Below, in pieces: positions 1 to 6,934 of a DNA stretch of 9,675 nt. The translations under genes and the position numbers were made by a program. Under the pieces are notes generated by a model. That model did no database searches. It worked only from the letters and a program-made list of their open reading frames with translations, and was not told the DNA's origin. Each line of letters begins with the position of its first letter. Position 1 is the stretch's first letter. Origin of the DNA: Pseudomonadota bacterium (GTDB lineage: Bacteria > Pseudomonadota > Alphaproteobacteria > Rhizobiales > Hyphomicrobiaceae); the NCBI GenBank assembly GCA_023392135.1, contig JAEVZQ010000128.1, positions 1-9,675 of the forward strand, given 5' to 3'.

Positions 1-264
1 GCTCTCGGCCGGATCGCGGCGGCTCTCATCGAAACACATGCGCTACGCCGGAAGATCGAGGCCGGCGGAGATACCTCAGGTCGCGTCCTTGCGCGGCTGC
101 CGATCGATGCGCTGGAAGCGACAGCCCCGCTGGCGCCGGGCTCGCCTCTCTGCCGCACCTACTCGGATGCACCGGCATTCGATGGCCTGGAGCTGTCACT
201 GAAAGGGGGACAAGTCGGCGGAGCCGACCTGTTCGTCAAGGCAACGGGCCGGTGGCGAGAATAG
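1..264 (+). CDS. Four-carbon acid sugar kinase, C-terminal end (partial)
   Basis: Frame 1 is open from the window edge to TAG at 262-264 and gives the last 87 residues of a protein whose start lies outside. Two signatures of the nucleotide-binding C-terminal domain of the four-carbon acid sugar kinase family (formerly DUF1537; OtnK/DtnK/LtnK type) can be read: GGDTSGRVL at about residues 27-35 and LELSLKGGQVGGADLF near the C-terminus. Known members phosphorylate 3-oxo-tetronates, or related sugar acids such as D-threonate and D-erythronate, using ATP, in catabolic pathways together with a dehydrogenase and an aldolase. The substrate cannot be told from this fragment, and the rest of the pathway would have to lie upstream. 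The family call is confident because both motifs are intact and correctly spaced; the exact enzyme is not determined. Confidence 0.85.
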   Translation, partial: ALGRIAAALIETHALRRKIEAGGDTSGRVLARLPIDALEATAPLAPGSPLCRTYSDAPAFDGLELSLKGGQVGGADLFVKATGRWRE

Positions 265-637
265 CGGAGCCCAACTGGACTTGCGGTCGCCAAGCTTGTG
301 AGCAGTTTTCCGGTTGGGGCCAAATGACGACCCAGCTGAATTCTGCATCGCGGAAGCTTTTGACCGTAGTGAATGTCCTTCCCGAGAGTGCCAGCTCAGG
401 CAGCGACGACCTCAGGCGTGTGCCAAAGCTGGCTGCGATGGCACACGCCTGAGGCCGCAGATCTCAGCTTTCGACGGCTCGCACTTGTGCGCGACCAGCA
501 CCACGCGCGGCAGGCGTCGCGGATGTTCTGTGCGTTTTGGACCACTGCTCGGATAAACGACAAACAGACCGCGAACCGATTCCGCGGACACCACCCCGCT
601 GATGGGGGCGATATAGTGCGCAAGTCGCTGAAAAGGC
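265..637. other. Intergenic stretch without a recognisable gene
   Basis: This 373-bp gap separates the convergent sugar-kinase gene and tRNA-Arg. Short open frames exist on both strands, but none has a plausible ribosome site or a recognisable protein. Two structures stand out. A 10-bp inverted repeat with one mismatch (270-279 against 309-318) lies directly behind the kinase stop. A perfect 16-bp hairpin lies at 410-454 and is listed separately. No attachment-site duplicate of the tRNA 3' end and no transposase remnant was seen. Confidence 0.6.
410..454. repeat. Perfect 16-bp inverted repeat (hairpin)
   Basis: The arms 410-425 and 439-454 are exactly complementary (left arm CCTCAGGCGTGTGCCA) around a 13-nt loop. 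The stem has 11 G:C pairs out of 16. It lies between the 3' ends of two convergent genes, the position of a shared terminator, but neither strand has a run of T after the stem, so a classical intrinsic terminator is not supported. It could instead stabilise the kinase mRNA 3' end, act as a terminator without a U-tract, or be one copy of a dispersed palindromic repeat. Confidence 0.6.
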
Positions 638-714
638 TGGCGCACCCAAGAGGATTTGAACCTCTGACCTCTGCCTTCGGAGGGCAGCGCTCTATCCAGC
701 TGAGCTATGGGTGC
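638..714 (-). tRNA. tRNA-Arg (anticodon CCG), CCA encoded
   Basis: Read on the minus strand, the sequence folds into a complete cloverleaf. The acceptor stem GCACCCA/TGGGTGC is fully paired, the D stem is GCTC/GAGC and the anticodon stem is CTGCC/GGCAG with loop CTCCGAA. The 5-nt variable region is AGGTC, and the T stem AGAGG/CCTCT carries loop TTCAAAT. The anticodon CCG reads the arginine codon CGG, a frequent codon in G+C-rich genomes. The discriminator is G (641), and the terminal CCA is encoded at 638-640. Total length including CCA is 77 nt. It is transcribed divergently from polA, and a good promoter is visible just upstream. Confidence 0.97.
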
Positions 715-725
715 GTGAGGGCGGG

Positions 726-754
726 AACATAGCGGATCGGATGCGCCGGGGCAA
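726..754 (-). promoter_or_regulatory. Sigma-70-type promoter of tRNA-Arg
   Basis: On the minus strand, TTGCCC (749-754) and TATGTT (726-731) are separated by exactly 17 bp, matching sigma-70 consensus at 4 and 4 of 6 positions. The -10 box ends 11 bp before the first tRNA base, so transcription would begin only a few bases ahead of the mature 5' end, as is usual for a singly transcribed tRNA. Confidence 0.5.
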
Positions 755-841
755 TCGTGCGATTGGCAGCAGTAGTTGCCTGGGTGGTTGAAACCGAGCC
801 AACGCGCCGTTGCCCCGCGGCATCGGTGCTGTGCCTGCCTG

Positions 842-870
842 CTGACCCGCCGCGCCGGAGCAAGTATAGT
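842..870 (+). promoter_or_regulatory. Probable polA promoter
   Basis: CTGACC (842-847) and TATAGT (865-870) are separated by 17 bp and match the -35 and -10 consensus at 4 and 5 of 6 positions. Transcription would be expected to begin at about 876-878. That rules out translation starts further upstream, makes the ATG at 878 leaderless, and leaves a leader of about 70 nt before the GTG at 947, which has a strong ribosome site. Confidence 0.5.
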
Positions 871-946
871 GCCGGCCATGACGCTCCAAACCGCCATCGA
901 AACCGCCCTCCGAACGGCCGAATGCACCGTGCCGGAAGGAGAGCCC

Positions 947-3892
947 GTGCCCATCGTCAAGGGCAGCCATGTCTATCTAATTGACGGCTCAGGCTACATT
1001 TTCCGCGCCTTTCACGCGCTGCCGCCCCTGACACGGCCCTCTGACGGCCTGCCGGTCGGCGCCGTCTACGGCTTCTGCAGCATGCTCTGGAAGCTGCTCG
1101 GCGACAGCAAAGTCTCCGACCGGCCGACACATATCGCCGTCGTCTTCGATACGGCGCGCGACACATTCCGCACGGCCATTTACGAGGCGTACAAGACGAA
1201 CCGCCCGCCGCCACCGGAGGAGCTGGTCCCGCAGTTCGGGCTGATCCGCAGAGCCGTCAAAGCCTTCAACGTCGCCTGCATCGAGCAGGACGGCTACGAG
1301 TCCGATGACCTGATCGCCACATATGCGTGCGATGCCATCCGCAAGGGCGGAGACATCACCATCGTGTCCTCGGACAAGGACCTAATGCAGCTCATCGAGC
1401 CCGGTATCGTCATGCTGGACACGATGAAGAACAAGCGCATCGGACGCGAGGAGGTGCTGGAGCGATTCGGCGTCGAGCCTGAGCTGGTGGTCGACGTGCA
1501 GGCGCTCTCGGGAGACGCCACCGACAACGTGCCGGGCGTGCCGGGGATCGGCGTGAAGACGGCCGCCGAGCTGATCCGCGAGTATGGCGATCTCGACACG
1601 CTGCTCGAGCGCGCGGGCGAGATCAAGCAGCCGAAGCGGCGCGAGCGGCTGATCGAGTTCGCCGGGCAGGCGCGCATCTCCCGCGAGCTCGTACGGCTCA
1701 AGCGTGACGTGCCGGTAGAAGTGGACGTCGAGCGGCTCGGAGTCCAGGACCCTGACGCCGACGCCCTGCTCGGCTTCCTGCGGGAGATGGAATTCAACAC
1801 GCTGACCCGGCGCATCGCCGAAAAGCTGGGTGCCGAGCTGCCGCCGATGCCGGAAAAGCCCGCGGCAAAGCGGCCGGTAGCGAAAGCAGCACATGGCACG
1901 CCTGCGCCCGGCAAGGAGCCGGATGGCGGCGCTGCGGTCGCGACTGCCGGAGCGGGGACTCCGGCGGCTGTGGTGGCTTTCGCCGAGGAGGCCTCCCTCA
2001 CGCCCACGATCGACCGCTCGAAATACGAGACGGTGATTACGCTTGAACGGCTTCGGCACTGGATCGCGGAGGCGCACAATGTGGGCCGGTTCAGCATCGA
2101 CACGGAGACCACGTCGCGCGATCCGATGCTGGCGGATCTCGTCGGCTTTTCCATGGCGATCGCGCCGGGGCAGGCCTGCTATGTGCCGCTCGCTCACACG
2201 CCCGCCGACGATGCCTTCGACTTCGGCGATGGCAACGGGCTGGAGCAACTCCCCCTGCAGGCCGCGCTGGAGGCGATGAAGCCGCTGATCGAGGACCCGT
2301 CGATCCTCAAGATCGGCCATAACATCAAGTACGACTGGCTGATCCTCCGCCGCTACGGCATCGAGATGCGCGCCTTCGACGACACCCTGCTCATGTCCTA
2401 TGCGCTCGACGGCGGGCGGGGTAATCACGGCATGGACGAGCTGGCCGAGCGGCACCTCAGGCACTCAACCATCCGCTTCGACAAGGTGCTTGAGCACGCG
2501 CCGGGCCCCAAGCGAAATGGCAAGACCTTCGCCAACGTGCCGGTCGACAAGGCGACCGAGTATGCCGCCGAAGATGCCGATGTCACGCTGCGCCTGTGGA
2601 CCCGCTTCAAGCCGCGCCTCGTGGCAGAGCGCATGTGCACGGTCTACGAGACGCTGGAGCGCCCGCTGGTGCCCGTGATCGCCACGATGGAGCACACCGG
2701 CATTCGGGTCGACCGCAACACGCTCTCAAGGCTGAGCGGGAATTTCTCTCAGACCATCGCGCGGCTGGAGGAGGAAGTCTACGAGCTCGCCGGCCACAAG
2801 TTCAATCTGGGCTCACCACGCCAGCTCGGAGAGTTGCTGTTCGAACGGCTGAAGCTCCCGGGCGGCAAGCGCACGAAGTCGGGTCAATGGGAGACCCGTG
2901 CCAACCTGCTCGATGATCTGGCACAGAATGAGGAGCTGCCGGAGCAGGCGCGCAAGCTCGTCAACACGATGCTGGAATGGCGCCAGCTCGCCAAGCTCAA
3001 GTCGACCTATACGGATGCGCTGCCGACCTTCATCCATCAGGAGACCGGGCGCATCCACACCTGCTACTCGCTTGCCTCCACGACGACAGGTCGGCTCGCC
3101 TCGAGCGATCCCAACCTGCAGAACATTCCAGTGCGCACCAAGGAAGGGCGCGCCATCCGCACGGCCTTCGTGGCGGAGCCCGGTATGCTGCTGGTCTCTG
3201 CAGACTACAGCCAGATCGAGTTGCGCGTTCTTGCCCACATCGCCGACATTCCGGCCTTGAAGCAGGCATTCGCCGACGGGCTCGACATCCACGCCATGAC
3301 GGCGACCGAGATGTTCGGCGTGCCGGTGAAGGACATGCCGGCGGAGACGAGGCGCCGGGCCAAGGCCATCAACTTCGGGATCATCTACGGCATCTCCGCG
3401 TTCGGACTGGCGAACCAGCTCGGCATCTCGCGCGAGGAAGCGGGCAGCTACATCAAGACGTACTTTGCCCGTTTTCCCGGCATCCGCGACTACATGGAGC
3501 GCACCAAGGCCTTCGCGCACGAGAACGGTTACGTCACGACCATCTTCGGCCGGCGGGTGCATTATCCTGAGATCAACACGCGTAATCCGTCCATGCGCGG
3601 CTTTCTGGAGCGCGCCGCCATCAACGCGCCGATCCAGGGCTCGGCCGCAGACATCATTCGCCGTGCGATGATCCGCATGCCGGAGGCGCTGGAAAAGGCG
3701 AACCTGAACTCTGCCCGCATGCTGCTGCAGGTTCATGACGAGCTCGTGTTCGAAGCGCGGGAAGCAGAGGTCCCGAAGCTGATCGAAACCGTGAAGCACG
3801 TCATGGAAAAGAGCCCTGAGCCGGCCGTTGCACTGGCCGTGCCGCTGAAAGTCGACGCCAAGGCAGCGGACAACTGGGAGGCGGCGCATTGA
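947..3892 (+). CDS. polA: DNA polymerase I, with 5'-3' and 3'-5' exonuclease domains
   Basis: Pol I fills gaps in DNA repair and removes RNA primers from Okazaki fragments. From the GTG at 947 the protein has 981 residues and three domains. The 5' nuclease domain (about 8-290) shows LIDGSGYIFRAF, SSDKDL (D143) and SGDATDNVPG (D190, D193). An Ala/Pro-rich linker (about 300-360) follows. The 3'-5' exonuclease has all motifs: DTE (D385, E387), HNIKYD (D463) and YAAED (Y539, D543), so proofreading should be active. The polymerase domain has motif A DYSQIELR (D753), motif B with R802, K806, F810 and Y814, and motif C VHDE (D931, E932). I chose GTG 947 because AAGGAG (936-941) stands 5 nt before it and because family members begin just ahead of the DGSG motif. 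The alternative ATG 878 adds 23 residues and has no Shine-Dalgarno site. The frame is also open back to a TTG at 776. Confidence 0.97.
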   Translation: MPIVKGSHVYLIDGSGYIFRAFHALPPLTRPSDGLPVGAVYGFCSMLWKLLGDSKVSDRPTHIAVVFDTARDTFRTAIYEAYKTNRPPPPEELVPQFGLIRRAVKAFNVACIEQDGYESDDLIATYACDAIRKGGDITIVSSDKDLMQLIEPGIVMLDTMKNKRIGREEVLERFGVEPELVVDVQALSGDATDNVPGVPGIGVKTAAELIREYGDLDTLLERAGEIKQPKRRERLIEFAGQARISRELVRLKRDVPVEVDVERLGVQDPDADALLGFLREMEFNTLTRRIAEKLGAELPPMPEKPAAKRPVAKAAHGTPAPGKEPDGGAAVATAGAGTPAAVVAFAEEASLTPTIDRSKYETVITLERLRHWIAEAHNVGRFSIDTETTSRDPMLADLVGFSMAIAPGQACYVPLAHTPADDAFDFGDGNGLEQLPLQAALEAMKPLIEDPSILKIGHNIKYDWLILRRYGIEMRAFDDTLLMSYALDGGRGNHGMDELAERHLRHSTIRFDKVLEHAPGPKRNGKTFANVPVDKATEYAAEDADVTLRLWTRFKPRLVAERMCTVYETLERPLVPVIATMEHTGIRVDRNTLSRLSGNFSQTIARLEEEVYELAGHKFNLGSPRQLGELLFERLKLPGGKRTKSGQWETRANLLDDLAQNEELPEQARKLVNTMLEWRQLAKLKSTYTDALPTFIHQETGRIHTCYSLASTTTGRLASSDPNLQNIPVRTKEGRAIRTAFVAEPGMLLVSADYSQIELRVLAHIADIPALKQAFADGLDIHAMTATEMFGVPVKDMPAETRRRAKAINFGIIYGISAFGLANQLGISREEAGSYIKTYFARFPGIRDYMERTKAFAHENGYVTTIFGRRVHYPEINTRNPSMRGFLERAAINAPIQGSAADIIRRAMIRMPEALEKANLNSARMLLQVHDELVFEAREAEVPKLIETVKHVMEKSPEPAVALAVPLKVDAKAADNWEAAH

Positions 3893-3955
3893 GGGGAAAC
3901 GGCTCCGGGCCAGGCCAGACCAGACGGTAGAGGCATTGATTTCGGACGTTTCATT

Positions 3956-4645
3956 ATGCCCACAATAGGTATTTTTCTCGCATTCTTGATCTATTTTGGC
4001 CCATCTGGCTCCCATAATGCAAAGGCTGGAGAACTCATTGGTCACCCCGCCGTCGAAAGCGTGAGAGAGGCTCACACCATTCCTTCGATCAAGCGGTCCG
4101 TTGTGGTACGCCTAAATACAGCGGTATCAGAAAGCGAGCTGGCTCAGATCGCCACGAAGATCAAGGGTAAGGTCCTCCGTAGTTTCGAGCGTACGTTCAT
4201 TGAATACTATATCCCTGGCATGAAGGAGGGTGCTGGTGCTTGGGCAACGACGCATTTCGACCCCAATCTAGAAGTTCGGATTTTGGGCAACGTTCAGCGA
4301 TTCGATAAAATGAGCGAGGCTGAAGCGAGAGAAGCTTTGGCAAACGAGCTGCGAGCGCAGCCGGGTGTCGCCGAATTGTTATCGGATGTGGACTTCCAGA
4401 ACCGGGAAATGGCATCTTGGGCATCGGTTAGCTGCGATGGCATGAGTGGAACGGATGAACTTTATGGCCGCTTCCGACAGAGCAAAGGCGAGGGTCGTAG
4501 CACGTACAGCAGTGCCAGTTATGTGACCACCTGGGAGTTCGAGCACAGGGAAGCGCAAGGCGAAGTCGTCATCAGTTGCGAAGATGCTTGGGAACTCTAC
4601 GGATCGGATGGGACGTATGCCAAAAATTGGCTGTCGAAAAATTAG
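3956..4645 (+). CDS. Exported protein of unknown function, low G+C
   Basis: This 229-residue protein starts 63 bp behind polA on the same strand. The first 24 residues have a hydrophobic stretch (IGIFLAFLIYF, 4-14) and an AKA|G signal-peptidase site after A24, so export is likely, although the N-terminus lacks the usual basic residues. The mature part begins with a two-layer-like region (VVVRLNTAVSESELAQIATKI, about 49-69). It continues with a conspicuous block, about 80-111, containing YYIPGM and GAGAWATTHFDPNLEVRILG. I have the impression this block recurs in alphaproteobacterial proteins of unknown function, but cannot name a family. Cys160 and Cys208 could form a disulfide. G+C in stretches I counted is 42-52 percent against about 70 percent in polA, which suggests transfer or relaxed codon selection. 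The ATG at 3956 has only a weak GGA (3944-3946) ahead, so the start is uncertain. Confidence 0.72.
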   Translation: MPTIGIFLAFLIYFGPSGSHNAKAGELIGHPAVESVREAHTIPSIKRSVVVRLNTAVSESELAQIATKIKGKVLRSFERTFIEYYIPGMKEGAGAWATTHFDPNLEVRILGNVQRFDKMSEAEAREALANELRAQPGVAELLSDVDFQNREMASWASVSCDGMSGTDELYGRFRQSKGEGRSTYSSASYVTTWEFEHREAQGEVVISCEDAWELYGSDGTYAKNWLSKN

Positions 4646-4763
4646 CGGCAGCCCCTCCACGTCCGAAGTCTACGACCAACTCGTCTCATTGCGAACGCGT
4701 TCTAAAGTCGACCGCAGCCAAAACAACTATCAGCCAGAACCACCGCGCTTATAACCTGACGCC

Positions 4764-6212
4764 TCACGGCAACATCCCGATCGCCCACCACCAGAGCGCG
4801 TTCAGCGGAATGATGACCGCGCACGTCACCAGCGCCAAGGTCACCATGAAGGGCAGTGCCGCGCGATGGCTCACGTGGCCCATGGCAAGCCCGACCACGA
4901 ACGGAGACGCGATGTAGGGGAAAAACATGGCCGACATCCCTGGGGCGATCGCCATGACGGCGGTTTCGAGCGGGAGGCCTGTCGCGTTGCTGATTTCGGC
5001 GGCAACGGTCGCCATGATCGGGACGGCACCACCGAAAGTGGCGAGTACGGAGACGAGCGACGACAGGTACGCCATCACGAAATAGCCATAGGCGGCGCCC
5101 TGCCCCTCGACGCCGGTGAGCCGCGCCAAGGCACTCGAGACCAGCGTACTTGCTCCCGACTCCGTCATGACGGAAGCGAGGCTCAGGACCGTCCCGACCC
5201 AGATGATGATGAGCAGGCGGCGCGGGTTGGCGATTTCCCGCGCAGGCAGCACGCCGATGCCTGGCATGACGCAAAGGGCGCCGACCAAAAGCGCCACCCA
5301 GCCGGGCTTGAGCCCATGCCAGAAATCCGTCGCCCAAAGCAGGATGGCTAATGCGAGCAGAATGCCGACGCGCTTCGCCTCGGGGCTGAGCTGATCGGCC
5401 TTCGATCCGGCCTCATCTGAGCGGGGGACTGGTGCCGGGTGTATCCGGATGAGCAGCCGCCACACCAGAAATGCCTTGGCGATGCCCAGAACCGGTGCGC
5501 ACAGCAGAAAATAGTGCACGTAGGTCATGATGATGCCGTAGAGCGTCTCCCCGGCACCGATGATCATGATGTTGAGCAGGTTTGCCGGCAGTACGCCCTG
5601 GCCCACGCCGAAGTTGCCTACCACCGCGATCAGCACGAGACCGATATGGCCGTTGGAGCCCAGCCGATAGCCGGCGTCGTTTGCCAGCGCGAGCACGACG
5701 GGTACGGTGATCGCCAGCCGGCCCATGTTCGAGGGTACGAGGAACGTCAGCATCGTCGTGCCGACGATCACGCCGAGCACCAGCGCTGAATAGGAGCTGC
5801 GAAACCGCCCAAGGAACTTGCGCGCGATGAAGCGGCCGAAGCCGGTGCGCTCCGCCGCCACGCCAATCAGCAGACCACCAAAGACCAGCCAGAGCGAGCT
5901 CGACAGGAATCCCGAAACCGCGGCCTGCGGAGGGGCTGCGCGCGTCGCCAGCACCAGGATGGTGAACATCATGGCTGCAGCCGCCGGAGGGATGGCCAGG
6001 GTGGCCCAAAAAACCACCGTCATGACGACCAGCCCGAGCGCCACCATGGATTGCTGCGGCATTCCGCTGGGCGCTGGCGAAATTGCGATCGCGGCGGCAA
6101 GCAACAGCACCAGTGCGACCACGGCAACCCGCCAGACCGGGAAAGCGAACCCGGACAGGCCGTAGCGCGGGCGTGATGCCGCCGTTCGAGTTTCCACCTG
6201 ACCGGAGGTCAT
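4764..6212 (-). CDS. SLC13/DASS-like permease (ion transporter superfamily)
   Basis: The 482-residue product is an inner-membrane protein with many hydrophobic segments, an N-terminal cytoplasmic tail of about 25 residues and a basic central loop near residues 255-285 between two halves. The arrangement resembles the divalent anion/sodium symporter (SLC13, DASS, COG0471) branch. Characterised members move dicarboxylates, citrate, sulfate or related anions. The first-half motif is VPSNMGRLAITVPVV (residues 159-173), equivalent to the family's SNT signature with M in place of T. The second SNT is not visible; the matching place reads LATFGGAVPIMA. The substrate is therefore open. I chose ATG 6212 over an in-frame TTG at 6230 because GGGGAG (6223-6228) precedes it by 10 nt and because it overlaps an upstream TGA as TGATG. 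It follows mocA on the same strand. Confidence 0.8.
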   Translation of the reverse strand: MTSGQVETRTAASRPRYGLSGFAFPVWRVAVVALVLLLAAAIAISPAPSGMPQQSMVALGLVVMTVVFWATLAIPPAAAAMMFTILVLATRAAPPQAAVSGFLSSSLWLVFGGLLIGVAAERTGFGRFIARKFLGRFRSSYSALVLGVIVGTTMLTFLVPSNMGRLAITVPVVLALANDAGYRLGSNGHIGLVLIAVVGNFGVGQGVLPANLLNIMIIGAGETLYGIIMTYVHYFLLCAPVLGIAKAFLVWRLLIRIHPAPVPRSDEAGSKADQLSPEAKRVGILLALAILLWATDFWHGLKPGWVALLVGALCVMPGIGVLPAREIANPRRLLIIIWVGTVLSLASVMTESGASTLVSSALARLTGVEGQGAAYGYFVMAYLSSLVSVLATFGGAVPIMATVAAEISNATGLPLETAVMAIAPGMSAMFFPYIASPFVVGLAMGHVSHRAALPFMVTLALVTCAVIIPLNALWWWAIGMLP

Positions 6213-6301
6213 CAGGCGTTTGCTCCCCAAAACTTTTCTATTGCTGACGCTGAGGCATCCAGGGTTGCGGGCACATCGTCAAGTGCCGCCGCGCCTATCT
6301 G
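6212..6301 (-). pseudogene. Possible C-terminal remnant of a lost gene (29 codons)
   Basis: Between mocA and the permease a 29-codon frame runs from just after a TAA (6302-6304) to a TGA (6212-6214) that overlaps the permease ATG as TGATG. It has no start codon at its beginning; the only internal one is a GTG that would give 20 residues. The predicted end, LDDVPATLDASASAIEK followed by FWGANA, has protein-like composition, and the permease ribosome site lies inside it. TGATG overlaps are typical of translationally coupled operon genes. The frame may be the tail of a gene deleted when mocA came to lie next to the permease. Chance remains possible at this length. Confidence 0.35.
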
Positions 6302-6927
6302 TTATGCATATCCCGCTTGGTCAGACGATAGCGCTCCAGATCCTCAGTCGTATCGATGTCGAGCGCCGCCGCCGGATCGCTGCAGGGTAGGAGATCGATG
6401 TCGCCGGCGAGTTGGCGCAGTAGGACTCTGCCACCTTCAGGGCCGGTAAGCCGCGCAAGACGCGAAAAAAAGCGGCGGGGCCAGAGCACCGGGTGGCCTG
6501 GGCGTTCATCGGGCAGGACGGGACGGACGATGCGATCACAGCCCCTCTCCTCGAATGCGGCGATCAGGTGATCGATGAGCTCGGGCGTGACACCCGGCAT
6601 GTCACCGGGACAAATGAGGACGCCGGTAGGATCACCGGACAGCGCCGTGACACCGACAGCGATCGAACTGCCCATTCCCGAAAGATGATCCAAGTTCTGC
6701 ACGAAGCGGACGTGCAGGCCGGACAGTGCCGATGCCACAGCCTGCGGCTCGGGTCCCGTCACGACGATCATCTCATCAGCACGACTGGCCATGAATGCAG
6801 CGGCAGTCCAGGCGATCAGCGGCCGTCCCGCCACCTCGGCCAGCAGCTTGTTGCCGCCAACGAAACGCGTTGAAGTGCCCGCCGCGAGCAGAACGGCTGC
6901 CACGCGGGCTGTGGTGGCCTCGGCCAT
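6295..6927 (-). CDS. mocA: Molybdenum cofactor cytidylyltransferase (MobA-like NTP transferase)
   Basis: MocA transfers CMP from CTP to molybdopterin-Mo, producing the dinucleotide cofactor (MCD) used by xanthine-oxidase-family hydroxylases. The 210-residue cytosolic protein has the whole family pattern. The nucleotide-binding loop is LAAGTSTRFVGGNKLL (14-29). It is followed by GMGSS (84-88), the metal-binding PGDMP (107-111), GHP (144-146), GPEGGR (162-167) and DIDTTEDL (190-197). The usual LAAGxSxRMG loop reads TRFVGG here, a mild variant with an extra residue. MobA, which makes the guanine form, is a less likely reading because of the NKLL/GHP pattern and the xdhC neighbour. ATG 6927 lies 7 nt behind the xdhC stop, so the two genes are co-transcribed and probably translationally coupled. 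Confidence 0.85.
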   Translation of the reverse strand: MAEATTARVAAVLLAAGTSTRFVGGNKLLAEVAGRPLIAWTAAAFMASRADEMIVVTGPEPQAVASALSGLHVRFVQNLDHLSGMGSSIAVGVTALSGDPTGVLICPGDMPGVTPELIDHLIAAFEERGCDRIVRPVLPDERPGHPVLWPRRFFSRLARLTGPEGGRVLLRQLAGDIDLLPCSDPAAALDIDTTEDLERYRLTKRDMHNR

Positions 6928-6934
6928 CAGCCGC

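Noticed and set aside
594..607. CCCC/GGGG hairpin as terminator of the tRNA
   Set aside because: The stem is only 4 bp and no T-run follows on the minus strand.
638..714. tRNA-Arg as an integration site with a neighbouring island
   Set aside because: No duplicated tRNA 3' end and no integrase gene is visible in the window.
373..732. A 119-codon open frame over the tRNA-Arg
   Set aside because: Its C-terminal part (HPRGFEPLTSAFGG and following) is the familiar false translation of the antisense strand of a tRNA gene; the upstream part resembles no protein.
776..946. N-terminal extension of PolA from the TTG at 776 or ATG at 878
   Set aside because: The extension is not family-like, lacks a ribosome site, and the TTG lies upstream of the likely promoter. 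GTG 947 has a strong AAGGAG.
2813..4075. A 420-codon minus-strand frame opposite polA
   Set aside because: It is antisense to the conserved polymerase domain; long antisense frames are expected in G+C-rich coding DNA, and no domain is recognisable.
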